NCBI GenBank assembly: GCA_936450465.1
Contig: OW388299.1
Span: 36,839,548 to 36,903,547 of the forward strand
Origin: Gibbula magus
Lineage: Eukaryota > Mollusca > Gastropoda > Trochida > Trochidae
Length of the DNA: 64,000 nt
Direction of reading: 5' to 3'
Made by a program: the position numbers and the translations under genes. Positions 1 to 16,549 of this stretch are shown in pieces. The notes under the pieces were generated by a model. That model searched no databases and was not told the origin of the DNA. It worked only from the letters and a program-made list of their open reading frames with translations. Within the stretch, counting starts at the first letter, position 1, and each line of letters starts with the position of its first letter.

Positions 1-2823
1 ACTTTATGGCTGTTAACATATAGTGTACTTCTAGTTTATGGATGTTATCATATATATTGTACTTCTAGTTTATGGGTGTTACCATAGATGACACTACTAT
101 TTTGTAAAGAGTGTCATCAAAAAGTAAATCTGTTTACGGATACTCTACATACAGTATATTATACTCAACAAAAACGTCAAGAGCCACCATATTCAATAAT
201 GAAGTATACTATATAGTTATTATAAGGATCCATATAAATATTGAATATTAACCTTTTTTGGTGAGTATAAAATTTTGAAACAATATGATCATCGAAATGT
301 TTTTTTTCTTAACATCGCTTGTTTCAAACAAATTTACTGTAATATACCAGAAAATAGTGACAATGTTGTGTAAATGCACGATATGTCCGTTTATAGATAC
401 CAAAATAAGATATTTGTACTGGGATGCAAGAATCAAGGATAAGTAGGGGTAATATCGTGTAATGTGAATACCGTGTATGAAGACAGCTGTATGCAGGGGA
501 AGGAGCTTGCTGTCAGCATCCGAGAAAATGACGCCTCTCGCAAGGTCTATGAGTAAACAGATTTTGGTATGTCTGACAATAATACGGAAACTACCAGAAA
601 GATTTTGATGACTGGGAGTTATGATCGGATGATTATGGTTCGCTGACATATGCTGGCTGTTAGATCCTCTCTGTATTCTATCTGATGATAGATACGGTAC
701 TTCCATGATATCCAACTCACACTGACTACGTTGCCATGACAACGCACGATGAAAGGTAGTGGTTGGGAACCAGCTTGTAAATTCTTCCTGTAGGGAATGG
801 AACTAAGATTTTGGTAAGCCGGAGATCATATGTTCTTACCTACCGGCCGGGGACCGAATCCAAAACTCAATTTAATTTTAGCGGATGCGAATGAAAATGA
901 CATTTCTTAATACTGGGTGTGGGCATGAATATGTCACAAATCTTAATTTCTTATCAGAAAAATAGGACAAGATGAAAAGGGTACTCGGTAGCTAGCGATA
1001 ATTAATTTGTGACTAGATTCTAATAATCTCCGGCAGGCCAACCAACTCGATCGATGTGACGGCACCTATACAGAACTGGCTTGACGCTCGCCATCTTGTT
1101 TTTCCATTCTACCTCTGCAACAACAGCGAACCCCGAGAAAAATCATTTACGAAACATGTTACCAACATCGCTAAATGTGAATTGTTAGCCATTTTTAGTT
1201 CAAACTATTGCAAATGTTCGATACCGTTACAACGTCCACCATTTTGAATAGCTAAGCGAACGATGGTGAGGATAATTTATGAATGAAGGGTGACAATGGA
1301 CAAGGGAAGCGACGGAGCAACTAAAAGCCGGCATACGCTCTTGATATCGAATCAAATACACACATTGGATGCAATTAGTAAAGATACTGCCTAAATGTAA
1401 GATATGTAAGACTCGCTTGCCCCAAACTACATGGAAACAGACGAGTAAAGCTGTCGTCTGCCCAAGTCGGATATCGTCTGCTGGAGTGAGGATGAGGACA
1501 GATTCGCTAATGGCGACGATGGCTCGGTCGTACGACTACTTCGGCCAGATGATGACATGCTATTATTTAATCCTGGTGGCTTACTATTAAATATTAAATC
1601 TAAACCTAGATATTCTCCTATCAATAGTTCAGACCTGAATAATCGATATTGAGTGTGAAGGGCTGTGCGAGTCCATCCAATCATATGCTCATATGCCTCA
1701 ATGAAATCCATTTGAAGTGATTCTAGTTATTGCAATTATATCAGTTTATCAAACAATACACATTTTACCGTGCACTGACGGCAAGCAGATATAAAATATT
1801 AATGCTATTTTCGTACCGTCACAATGCCCCGTATCTCATGATTCGTCATATATAAAGAATCGATACGAAATCGATATCTTCCATCGAAGAGGGGAAGGCT
1901 TTTTCACTTGATATCTAGCTAGCGACATCTACATTGCTGCTTCAATTCGCCGGTAAATTACCAGCCAGTGATGGATGAAAGGCAAAATACAATACAAAGC
2001 ATGCTTTAAACGGGTGTCCATCTGCACAGAGGTCAGGGGTTACGGGTCAGGGGTCACTGAGGTGATTGCGCACCTGTCGTCTGCTGATTACAATGGTACG
2101 TGTGAAAACTGATGTTGACGAATGGGGTCAAATTGAAATGAAAAGAAATGAGCTGACGACATTTGAATCAACTTAATTATACCTTAGATTTGGGGGATCA
2201 ATGTTACGTAATCATAAGCTACGTTTTGCGATATTTCACTTCAGAATGTCTTCTTCATATCAATGGATTTGGAGAGAATATAAAATAAGTTGATGAAATG
2301 CGAATTGATGGCAACAGCAGACGACATAGTATGGTGACACCAATCGATGGGGGACCATTCCCTCTTATAAAATGTGCATTTTATGCTGGACGGAAAACAA
2401 GGGAGGCTTTGACATTTTGACACGGTTCATCGAGCATCCGTGAGCTAAATTATGTCGCGACACATGTTGCTAATTAATACTTTCTTCGTATAATGGTCCA
2501 TTGTAATATCGGTCACGGTGGCTCTCCCGTCGAGCTGCATAGAGAGAAGCTTGTGAAATGGCTGCCATATCCAATGTACCGTCACACCTTGTTTAAAAGT
2601 CGTTATGTCGTCTGCCTCACAAACAGTAGCAGACGACAATCTGATGAGAAGGAACATCTCCTATGTTGGTAACTGCAAGCATATGGCTGAGGAATCCGGG
2701 GTATTAGGAAGTCATTAGCCGACAAAAACATGACATCCTCCTTCCATGGCACGTCCTTGCAACAACCACCGAAATAAATCCGAATTACTTACATATCAGC
2801 TAGAGCCAAAACATAATCCTTAC
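1..2823. other. Intron 2 of the G-alpha-o gene (partial); no gene seen
   Basis: This stretch lies downstream, on the minus strand, of the second G-alpha-o exon, so it should be intronic and continue past the left edge. I looked for the third exon, which in this family carries the start of the helical domain, and did not find it. The open frames here (for example 248-742 on the minus strand) have no recognisable protein character and look like chance. A few short direct repeats, such as the two 'ggtcaggggt' units near 2030-2056, are the only structure I noticed. Confidence 0.5.
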
Positions 2824-5688
<2,865 letters not shown>

Positions 5689-6098
5689 TTTGCAACTCTC
5701 TCTCTCTCAAAAGTAGGTTAATGTCGTGCCATGTGTTAAACGTTTTGTTTACAATATTACACATCACGTTTGCCGTAATAAACACAGTTTATGTTGCTAA
5801 GAAAACTATACAAGTTTAAAACGTGTAACAAACGAAACATATATATATATATACACATTGTGACATGTCAAATCCTGTCAAAAGCATATGTAAATGACTG
5901 TTTCAATTAAATGATAATTATTCTGTTGAAATAGAGATGTTGTTATTTGTAACTCTCTCAATGCAAAATTAGGTTAATGTCTTGCCATGTGTTGTGAAGT
6001 TTTGTTTACAATATTACACATCACGTTTGCCGTAATAAACACAGTTCATGTTGCTAAGATGTACTGCACAAGTTTAAAATGTACAACAAATAATACAT
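5689..6098 (+). repeat. Direct repeat pair, about 152 bp each
   Basis: Copies at about 5689-5840 and 5946-6098 share long near-identical blocks, including 'tttacaatattacacatcac', the 'gccgtaataaacacagtt' segment and 'gttgctaaga'. They are separated by about 105 bp, which contains a TA microsatellite. The nature of the unit is unknown; it could be a duplicated fragment of an interspersed element. Confidence 0.75.
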
Positions 6099-6451
6099 AG
6101 ACACATTTAATCTTTCAAGTTCAAGAGTACTACAAAAGAAACAAAATTATACATATTGAAAAAATTCAGTACTTCAAAACTTTGACTAAAGTGCAAATAC
6201 TCAATATTATTACTGCGAGAGCAAAGTATATATGGCTCATTTTTTCAGCTCATTAACAATAATGCAACGGCAAGTTCTCAACCTATGTTTGAAATTAGTT
6301 TTAGGTGTATTTGCCCAAGTTCGGTAATAAATATAACATAATGTTCGTTCCCTTTACGACTAATGTGTCTACATATCTGGAAATACCAATATTTGGACAC
6401 CCATGTCGTAAACATAATATGACATAGGCACTCATATAATAAACTACCGCG

Positions 6452-6912
6452 CAAAAGAAAGTACTCACTTCTGTTGATTGTATCAAATGTACGATTTTCA
6501 ATTGCAGATATCTGAAGTTTTCGATGTAATAATCTAAATATAGGTGTTTAGTCAGCGGTCAAAGAATACTTTTAAAACCAAACAGAAACAATTTTAAATT
6601 TCTTCGAAAATTAGTTTTGATGATACACAACTGTTCATTGACATATAGGACATATTCTGTGTGAAAATTAATAAATGTTCCTGATTCTGATTTACAACAT
6701 TTTAAACATGGTATGGGTCATGCTGGTGTAAATTTCATTCCTACCCCTGTCTTCATTAAACAAAGATATTTTAACTAAAAGTTAACCACAGTCACCAAAT
6801 AATTCATTCAAACTATTGCAGATAAGTATTATTGTATCGTGCCATAGTCAAATGCATTTCTTTTAAATATTGGATCAATCGATAACAACTGAGGTGAGTA
6901 CTTTCTTTTTCC
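6452..6912. mobile_element. Inverted-repeat-bounded segment, possible MITE (~460 bp)
   Basis: Arms of about 25 bp at 6455-6478 and 6886-6909 are near-perfect reverse complements, sharing GAAAGTACTCAC followed by a diverged CAGTTG-like stretch. The interior is AT-rich and has no coding frame, so it fits a non-autonomous DNA transposon. I could not define a target-site duplication, so the exact ends are uncertain. Confidence 0.5.
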
Positions 6913-7671
6913 CGTTTATAACCTTTTTATTAAGCTCTGACGGAATAATAATAACATTTTCATGACAACTTAGTGTATCAATAAACCAAAAATATATTAT
7001 CCATTGGAATATTTATGATAATAATTCAATATTAATGTATATTAGAATGCTTATTTTATTGTATAGATGGAATGACAGAAGAAATGATCACATGACCCTT
7101 AATGAAATTATGAATATGGATGATAGTTGTTGTGATTATAAATCACAGAAAAGAAGGCTTCTATTCTTCAGTCCAAAAAGTTTTATGTCTTGGATGAAAG
7201 AACAAAATATTACTATATATTTATAACACTGTTCATAAACAGTGACAAGAAGACTGGTGAATACTTGCACTATACACTGTATATTTTGAAATTTAAACTC
7301 AATTTATGACTCATAAATACGTTGATATCAGGGCCACCTTTCACAAAGCAAACATTACCCCCTTCTCTTCTCTTTATGTTTTATGTCTCATGTATTATTA
7401 TCCAAAACCATATCTCGATCTTGTACCACCGAGAGTGGTTTCTGAGAATATGAGTTTGAGTCGGGTCTAAGCTTACTTCATAAGCTTTGACTTATAACCA
7501 CCTTATCTTACAGTTTTGTGATAGTAGGCACACTCCCTTTAACGCTGAAATGTTCCCCATATTTTAAATTATATCGCGCAATACTCCACACAGTGGGCAT
7601 ACACATTATTTGGAACAGGACCCGCGTCGTTGTTTCCCAATCTCATCTTCCTGGAAGTATGCTGTCCCATT
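6913..7671. other. No gene seen
   Basis: This is AT-rich intergenic DNA between an inverted-repeat element and the pentanucleotide satellite. The short open frame at 7035-7226 has no recognisable features. Confidence 0.4.
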
Positions 7672-10600
7672 CACTACTATACTATACTATACTATACTAT
7701 ACTATACTGTACTGTACTGTACTGTACTGTACTGTACTGTATAGTACTATACTGTACTGTACTGTACTGTACTGTACTGTACTGTACTGTACTGTACTGT
7801 ACTGTACTGTACTGTACTGTACTGTACTGTACTGTACTGTACTATACTATACTATACTATACTATACTATACTATACTATACTTATTCTATACTATACTA
7901 TACTATACTATACTATACTATACTTATTCTATACTATACTATACTATACTATACTTTACTATACTATACTATACTATACTATTTTATACTATACTATACT
8001 ATATTTATACTTATTCTATTCTATACTATATTTATACTATACTATACTATACTATACTATAATTTACTATGCTTATTCTATACTATACTATACTATACTT
8101 TACTTATTCTATATAATCCATACTATACTTTACTATACTAAACTATACTATACTATACTATACTATACTATACTATACTATGTTATACTATACTATACTA
8201 TACTATACTATATTTATACTTATTCTATTCTATACTATATTTATACTATACTATACTATACTATACTATAGTTTACTATGCTTATTCTATACTATACTAT
8301 ACTATACTATACTATACTATACTTTACTATACTATACTATACTATACTTATTCTATTTATACTATACTATACTATACTTTACTATACTATACTACTATAC
8401 TATACTATATTATACTATACTATACTATACTATACTATACTATACTTATTCTATACTATACTATACTATACTTTACTATACTATACTATACTATACTATA
8501 CTATACTATTTTATACTATACTATACTATATTTATACTTATTCCATTCTATACTATATTTATACTATACTATACTATACTATAATTTACTATGCTTATTT
8601 TATACTTTACTTATTCTATATAATCCATACTATACTTTACTATACTAAACTATACTATACTATACTATACTATACTATACTATACTATACTATATTATAC
8701 TATACTATACTATACTATACTATATTTATACTTATTCTATTCTATACTATATTTATACTATACTATACTATACTATAATTTACTATGCTTATTCTATTCT
8801 ATACTATACTATACTTATTCTATACTATACTATACTTATTCTATATATACTATACTATACTATACTTATTCTATATATACTATACTATACTATACTATAC
8901 TATACTATACTCTACTCTACTCTACTATACTATACTATACTATACTATACTATACTATACTATCCTATCCTATCCTATCCTATACTATACTATACTATAC
9001 TATACTATACTATACTATACTATACTTTACTGTACTGTACTGGACTATACTTTATTATACTATACTTATTCTATACTTATTCTACACTATACTATACTAT
9101 ATTTATACTATACTATACTATACTATGCTATACTATACTATACTATACTTATTCTATACTATACTATACTATACTATACTTTACTATACTATACTATACT
9201 ATACTATTTTATACTATACTATACTATATTTATACTTATTCTATTCTATACTATATTTATACTATACTATACTATACTATACTATAATTTACTATGCTTA
9301 TTCTATACTATACTATACTATACTTTACTTATTCTATATAATCCATACTATACTTTACTATACTAAACTATACTATACTATACTATACTATACTATACTA
9401 TACTATGTTATACTATACTATACTATACTATACTATATTTATACTTATTCTATTCTATACTATATTTATACTATACTATACTATACTATACTATAGTTTA
9501 CTATGCTTATTCTATACTATACTATACTATACTATACTATACTATACTATACTTTACTATACTATACTATACTATACTTATTCTATTTATACTATACTAT
9601 ACTATACTTTACTATACTATACTACTATACTATACTATATTATACTATACTATACTATACTATACTATACTTATTCTATACTATACTATACTATACTTTA
9701 CTATACTATACTATACTATACTATACTATACTATACTATTTTATACTATACTATACTATATTTATACTTATTCCATTCTATACTATATTTATACTATACT
9801 ATACTATACTATAATTTACTATGCTTATTTTATACTTTACTTATTCTATATAATCCATACTATACTTTACTATACTAAACTATACTATACTATACTATAC
9901 TATACTATACTATATTATACTATACTATACTATACTATACTATATTTATACTTATTCTATTCTATACTATATTTATACTATACTATACTATACTATAATT
10001 TACTATGCTTATTCTATTCTATACTATACTATACTTATTCTATACTATACTATACTTATTCTATATATACTATACTATACTATACTTATTCTATATATAC
10101 TATACTATACTATACTATACTATACTATACTCTACTCTACTCTACTATACTATACTATACTATACTATACTATACTATACTATACTATCCTATCCTATAC
10201 TATACTATACTATACTATACTATACTATACTATACTTTACTGTACTGTACTGGACTATACTTTATTATACTATACTTATTCTATACTTATTCTACACTAT
10301 ACTATACTATATTTATACTATACTATACTATACTATGCTATACTATACTATACTATACTTATTCTATACTATACTTTACTATACTATACTATTCTTATTC
10401 TATTTATACTATACTATACTATACTTTACTATACTATACTATTCTATACTATACTATACTATACTATACTATACTATACTATACTATACTATACTTATTC
10501 TATATATACTACAATAAACTTTACTAAACTATACTATACTATACTTATTCTATATACTACAATATACTTTACTATACTATACTATACTATAATTATTCCA

Positions 10601-10857
10601 TATATACTATACTATACTATACTATACTATACTTTACTATACTTATTCTATACTTATTCTATATTTATTCTATACTTAACTATACTATACTATACTATAC
10701 TATACTATACTACAATATACTATACTTTACTAATTCTATGTGTACTATACTATACTATATTTATTCTATTTATACTATACTATACTTATTCTATATATAC
10801 TATACTATACCATACTATGCTATACTTATTATATTTATACACTATACTATACTGCCA
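7672..10857 (+). repeat. Pentanucleotide satellite (ACTAT)n, about 3.2 kb
   Basis: The array is built of the 5-bp unit ACTAT, with variant patches. A homogeneous ACTGT block occupies about 7706-7842. Other variants are TTTAC, TATTC and TCTAC. A marker string 'ttattctatataatcc' occurs at 8104, 8611, 9329 and 9841, and a TCTAC-rich patch at about 8910 and 10130. This shows a duplicated block of about 1.22-1.23 kb inside the array. All three forward frames stay open because the unit has no stop codon, so the long Tyr/Leu/Ile-rich open frames here are artefacts. Confidence 0.97.
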
Positions 10858-11360
10858 CATGACATATAGCATGCCATGAATTGACGTCATAAGGCATGAT
10901 AACATCACATGATACATGATATGACGTGACAGGACATGATGTGTTATAGCATGTCGTGCCATGTCATTATTTAAACATTCAACACGATATATTGCGTTGA
11001 TACAACATGTAACATGTCATGACACGGCCGGCATGGCATAGCACAATAAATTACATGGCATATACAGCATACACAATATATGACATGATACTTCATGACA
11101 CGACATGCCATGACATGTCATGGTGTCACCCTTATACATCATAGCATGTTGAATGATATTGAATGTCCTGACACTACTTCATATACATAGTATGAACTAT
11201 TTCAATATAATATACCAAAGTGTGACTTGACATTATAAATGTTTAGTATTTTTACTAAATAAAACATGCCACGACACTAATTATTACAACATAACATAGA
11301 TCATGATAATTGAGAATGCCATGTCACGATATGAAATAACATGTCATACATAGGTATTTC
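10858..11360. repeat. Degenerate CATGACA-rich low-complexity tract
   Basis: Words such as acatgaca, gacatgat and catgccatgac recur irregularly on both strands. The tract directly abuts the pentanucleotide array and looks like a decayed minisatellite. No fixed period was found. Confidence 0.55.
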
Positions 11361-11668
11361 CTGCAGTTTTGTTTTATATTGAACTCCTTTTTTCAAATGA
11401 TACCAAATTTTTCACGAGTTTAATAAACGTGATATTATATGGAAGGAAGTTTAGTATTCTGTTTAGTAATTTGAATTAAATTTCCGACAGCGTGCTGAAG
11501 CAAAGACTTCCGCGATTGTGATGGCGGTACGACCATTGTGTCGTCACAACTTCACACTATTGTGACGTCATACGTGTAGCGATATTACATTAGTATACTT
11601 TTGCCGTATGAATATAACACTGCAGTATCTTCCACGGGCGAGTAATAAATAGAGAGTATTACCAGAGG

Positions 11669-11781
11669 AAGTGTGTCATATGACTTTTACGAAACGAGTG
11701 TGAATTTTGTTATTGCCCGAGCGAGAGCGAGGGTTATACATACATTTGCACGATTATCGTAAAAGTGTTATGGCACACTTT
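11669..11781. mobile_element. Small foldback element with 24-bp inverted arms
   Basis: The arms at 11669-11691 (AAGTGTGTCATATGACTTTT...) and 11758-11781 (the reverse complement, with a few mismatches) flank a core of about 66 bp. The complementarity extends a few bases further inward. The element could be a MITE or a foldback remnant. No coding capacity is present. Confidence 0.6.
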
Positions 11782-12944
11782 CGAGTGTAATTATTTCTTT
11801 ATTGCCCATTCTATTCCATTTGATTCGCATAAAAATAGTCAGGAGACGGCACTTCTCTTGCGACGGCAAGATACAGTGACGTCACGAACAATAGTTTGAT
11901 GACGTGACAGACGACGAAATACGGGAAGTCGCAGTGAAACAATGGTTGCTAGGCAAACGTGATATGTGCACATGTGCGCATATGGATAATATTAACTCTG
12001 TTATTTTCAATCATATGGGTAATATTATGTGTTATTGTATGACGAGAGAACACAGAACACGTGGAAGATTTCTACCATGATAGAAGTTTAACATTAAGTC
12101 TAGGCCCATATTATATCAATAACAATTTCTGAAATATTACTTTTTGAACTTGTTGAAAGATAAATAAAACATAAATATCCTACCAAATACACGAACATTA
12201 TATGTTTCTTTGGGCTATGTTCTGATGAAATATAACAACGACTCAAACTGAAGCTAATCATAAACCTATATAAACAAAAATTAGTATGATGAAATAACGA
12301 TATACAGTCTTTTAATTAAAGTATCATATATCTTTGCTTTCAGTATAGAATTGCAAACACGCAACAACGAAACAACTATCATGATTTATGTTTACAGTGA
12401 AACATATACAATGATGTGTTCTCTACTAATAGTTATAACTTCATTAATCTTCTCCTGGAAGATTGAAGATACCGGTTTTCCGAATACATGTATGTATAGA
12501 ATCTCACCCATATGTTTGTGGTATTAAAGGTACATCCATTGTGTTGTTGTGGGTCACATTTGCCAAATGTTATAAATGATGTTAATCTTTCGAGAAGTAG
12601 GCTACTGACTGTTAACGAAAATTGCCATTTTGATTATAGTCGACTCAGTGAAATGACGATATGAAGGTAAAAGTGTCGATTTCTGATCGAAAAACCGGAC
12701 AATGTACCGCGTGTGTCGCGCGCCAATTAGTCAAACGTAATTTCGGAAACTTATTTACACCAGACAATCAGACAACTTTAGCTGGATAATGTTTAATAAG
12801 TCTTATAACTACTGTGCATGTAAATGCAGGTGTAGTTTCGGTTTCTGTACAAGTATAATGATGTTGCTAAATTTTAATTTGAAACTAGTCATTATGAGGT
12901 CTTTGAAGGGCATTTAGAAGTGGTATATACATAAGAACAGGAAG
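11782..12944. other. No gene seen
   Basis: This is AT-rich intergenic DNA between a foldback element and the 53-bp satellite. Nothing coding or repetitive stood out. Confidence 0.4.
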
Positions 12945-14917
12945 ATTCTCATGCTTTACCCCTCTTATGTTTGTATTACAAATCCTTATTGTATTCCATC
13001 CTCATGCTTTACCCCTCTTATGTTTGTATTACAAATCCTTATTGTATACCATCCTCATGCTTAACCCCTCTTATGTTTGTATTACAAATCCCCATTGTAT
13101 TCCATTCTCATGCTTTACCCCTCTTATGTTTGTATTACAAATCCCCATTGTATTCCATTCTCATGCTTTACCCCTCTCATGTTTGTATTACAAATCCTTA
13201 TTGTATTCCATCCTCATGCTTTACCCCTCTCATGTTTGTATTACAAATCCCCATTGTATTCCATTCTCATGCTTTACCCCTCTTATGTTTGTATTACAAA
13301 TCCCCATTGTATTCCATCCTCATGCTTTACCCCTCTCATGTCTGTATTACAAATCCCCATTGTATTCCATCCTCATGCTTTACCCCTCTCATGTTTGTAT
13401 TACAAAATCCCATTGTATTCCATTTTCATGCTTTACCCCTCTCATGTTTGTATTAAAAATCCTTATTGTATACCATCATCTTGCTTTACCCCTCTCATGT
13501 TTGTATTACAAATCCCCATTGTATTCCATCCTCATGTTTTACCCCTCTCATGTTTGTATTACAAATCCCCATTGTATTCCATCCTCATGCTTTACCCCTC
13601 TTATGTTTGTATTACAAATCCCCATTGTATTCCATCCTCATGCTTTACCCATCTCATGTCTGTATTACAAATCCTTATTGTAGACCATCCTCATGCTTTA
13701 CCCCTCTCATGTTTGTATTACAAATCCCCATTGTATTCCATCCTCATGCTTTACCCCTCTCATGTTTGTATTACAAATCCTTATTGTATACCATCCTCAT
13801 GCTTTACCCCTCTCATGTTTGTATTACAAATCCTTATTGTATACCATCCTCATGCTTTACCCCTCTCATGTTTGTATTACAAATCCTTATTGTATTCCAT
13901 CCTCATGCTTAACCCCTCTCATGTTTGTATTTCAAATCCCCATTGTATTCCATCCTCATGCTTTACCCCTCTCATGTTTGTATTACAAATTCCCATTGTA
14001 TTCCATCCTCATGCTTTACTCCTCTCATGTTTGTATTACAAATCCCCATTGTATTCCATCCTCATGCTTTACCCCTCTCATGTTTGTATTACAAATCCCG
14101 AATTGTATTCCATCCTCATGCTTTACCCCTCTCATGTTTGTATTACAAATCCCCATTGTATTCCATCCTCATGCTTTACCCCTCTCATGTTTGTATTACA
14201 AATCCTTATTGTATTCCATCCTCATGCTTTACCCCTCTCATGTTTGTATTACAAATCCTTATTGTATTCCATCCTCATGCTTTACCCCTCTCATGTTTGT
14301 ATTACAAATCCTTATTGTATACCATCCTCATGCTTTACCCCTCTCATGTTTGTATTACAAATCCTTATTGTATTCCATCCTCATGCTTTACCCCTCTCAT
14401 GTTTGTATTACAAATCCTTATTGTATTCCATCCTCATGCTTTACCCCTCTCATGTTTGTATTACAAATCCTTATTGTATACCATCCTCATGCTTTACCCC
14501 TCTCATGTTTGTATTACAAATCCTTATTGTATTCCATCCTCATGCTTTACCCCTCTCATGTTTGTATTTCAAATCCCCATTGTATTCCATCCTCATGCTT
14601 TACCCCTCTCATGTTTGTATTACAAATCCCCATTGTATTCCATCCTCATGCTTTACTCCTCTCATGTTTGTATTACAAATCCCCATTGTATTCCATCCTC
14701 ATGCTTTACCCCTCTCATGTTTGTATTACAAATCCCGAATTGTATTCCATCCTCATGCTTTACCCCTCTCATGTTTGTATTACAAATCCCCATTGTATTC
14801 CATCCTCATGCTTTACCCCTCTCATGTTTGTATTACAAATCCCCATTGTATTCCATCCTCATGCTTTACCCCTCTCATGTTTGTATTACAAATCCCCATT
14901 GTATTCCATCCTCATGC
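12945..14917 (+). repeat. 53-bp satellite array, about 37 copies
   Basis: The monomer runs TTTGTATTACAAATCC, then CCATTG or TTATTG, TATTCCATCC, TCATGCTTTACCCC and TCTCATG. Units are more than 90% alike by eye. Two rare variants ('gtatttcaaatc' at about 13928 and 14565; 'cccgaattg' at 14097 and 14734) recur exactly 637 bp apart. This shows a duplicated block of about 12 monomers. Because 53 is not a multiple of 3 and the unit lacks stops, all forward frames are open. The resulting repeat 'protein' of up to 615 residues has no support as a gene. Confidence 0.97.
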
Positions 14918-14989
14918 ATGTTAATCTCCCTGGTTGAGTTTCCTCACTGTTGTTTTTGTTTGCTATATAAATGTATCATAAATTTGTTA

Positions 14990-15090
14990 TTTCCTAACAT
15001 TTCACCTGATGAAGGAGTGAGTATGTACTCCGAAACCTCGTGTATTTTCACATTAAAGAAGTTGTTAAAATACTCCTGTTCTTAGTAATT
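14990..15090 (+). mobile_element. Retroelement-like 3' end with CTGATGA-hairpin-CCGAAAC motif
   Basis: CCTGATGA at about 15005 is followed by GGAGT, a short loop and ACTCC (a 5-bp stem). Then come GAAAC and, about 20 bases on, ATTAAAGAAGTTGTTAAAA. The same order (CCGAAAC, then AATAAAGACGTTAA) appears on the minus strand at about 17190-17290. The shared motif suggests the 3' ends of one retroelement family. The CTGATGA/GAAA pair resembles the core of a hammerhead ribozyme, but I cannot pair a stem I, and one extra A lies before stem II. Confidence 0.4.
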
Positions 15091-16150
15091 ATGATATATA
15101 TTGGCGACTGAGGATGAATATGCAAGTTTAACTGATCATATCGAATGTTGGCGCGTATTTCAGCCAAATACATTTTTACGAAACACAATGGGTGTATCTT
15201 TAAATACACCAACACGAGTTTATGAGTGTTACACATATCAGCCTGTCGTGTTTGTATATTCATTATCAGAAGACCCAAGAGTAGTTTTCTTCATCAGCGA
15301 AAATATTTCTCCACTATTTTCCCTGAGCATGCTTTCGAGCGTCGATATGTGTGCTTTATGAATATGCATTATTATTATTAAAATGTACATATATACCTAT
15401 AAACTTAGTGCTGTCATGGTCGGTGATAATGATTGAATTGGCATAATATCGAATAGTCATCTCAAATCAGTTTAAGATGTTCACATTAAAATGGACGCTC
15501 GAAGGGAGTTCAAGTCATAAGAATGATCTAGTAATACCTAAACACTCAGAGTAGAGTTTAGGATATGGTACACTGATTGAATGGTCAACCATCTTGCTGT
15601 CTCTCACATTCGCAGGAGACCTACATTTCTATCTCTCACACTGAAGAGTTCCACACCACTGTCGCTTTATACGTCGCACCATTTTCTTCGAATATGGATA
15701 ACCGTTATCGGGTCGGGTAATGAGTTGTTTATCCATCAACGTACCAATATATTGTATAAACTTTAATAATAAGTTGCAAATTTAAGAAAACATGATATGC
15801 CAAAAAAAACGTCCTACGGCGCCTTTAATGCCAGATGTTTTTTTCTAAAGACCTCAGATAAACATTGACATTTAATGTTTACTTCCAATGTTGTTTTGTC
15901 CAATTGATGTAATATGTCCATTTGAGATGGTTTCCGGATTGTGTGGTGTGAAGTTGTGTCATACAACTATACAAAATAACCGTTCAAGAGTTCCGATACA
16001 TCCGATACATAATAAAGTAATACAATACCCTCAACGCTTCAAATCCTTGAGCCCCATTTTGTGACGAACATAAGAAAGCGTCGACTTCATATGTCCTATC
16101 TACAGTGTACCATTTAAAGCAGGTGTATATGTTACAAAAGTTCCAATATT
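15091..16150. other. No gene seen
   Basis: The open frames at 15101-15361 (plus) and 15581-15766 (plus) are short and have no recognisable features. No repeats were noticed. Confidence 0.4.
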
Positions 16151-16270
16151 TAGCTCATCAGGCCTATATATAAGGCTAAATGGGCTTATAGCATGAACGT
16201 CGTCCGTTTGTTGTCAAATGGGTGTCGTACGGAAACTCTTCGATTTTCCCAAAGTTGATATTTTGCACCT
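16151..16270 (+). repeat. Interspersed repeat fragment with TAGCTCATCAGGCCT head
   Basis: The head at 16151-16165 matches the one at 30229. It is followed by a short palindromic 'aggcc...aggct' stretch and then 'cgtcgtccgttt', a layout I associate with dispersed repeats in mollusc genomes. The family name is unknown to me and the right end is not defined. Confidence 0.45.
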
Positions 16271-16392
16271 AGGATACAGACATGTACATTAAGTCACCCA
16301 CAGTCAATCAACATGTAGTTAAGCTAATGTTTACACGTTAATCACCATATGTACATTTGTACAATAAAAATCCCTAAGCTTATATTATATGA

Positions 16393-16549
16393 TAGTCTTA
16401 CACTCAGACTATGAAAAAAGTATTTATTCTGAAAATATCACCATTTTATTAAATATTGAAAAGGAGACTGTAAGAAATGGAATTTTCATATATGTATAAA
16501 AAAAAGGCTCCTTTTCAATTTTTTTTTTTACAGTCTAAGTGTTAGACTA
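16393..16549. mobile_element. MITE with 9-bp target-site duplication (Mutator-like)
   Basis: Terminal inverted repeats begin TAGTCTTACACTCAGACT on the left and TAGTCTAACACTTAGACT (reverse complement) on the right. A second internal inverted pair, TTGAAAAGGAG and CTCCTTTTCAA, lies inside. The direct repeat ATTATATGA flanks it at 16384-16392 and 16550-16558. A 9-bp duplication is typical of Mutator-like elements, so I place it there tentatively. It is about 157 bp and non-coding. Confidence 0.75.

Noticed and set aside
248..742. A 164-codon minus-strand open frame in the G-alpha-o intron
   Set aside because: It has no recognisable domain, poor composition and no splice or start signal that would support it.
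7518..10517. Tyr/Leu/Ile-rich open frames
   Set aside because: They come from the stop-free ACTAT pentanucleotide and have no independent coding signal.
14990..15060. A functional hammerhead ribozyme
   Set aside because: The CTGATGA and GAAA core elements are there, but stem I has no pairing partner, stem II has an extra unpaired A, and no clear cleavage-site context follows stem III. It is kept only as a lead.
12967..15085. Long repetitive open frames (up to 615 codons) that could encode a Cys/Tyr/Ile-rich repeat protein
   Set aside because: They are translations of the 53-bp satellite. The unit lacks stops in every forward frame, and three overlapping frames are equally open, so length is not evidence for coding.
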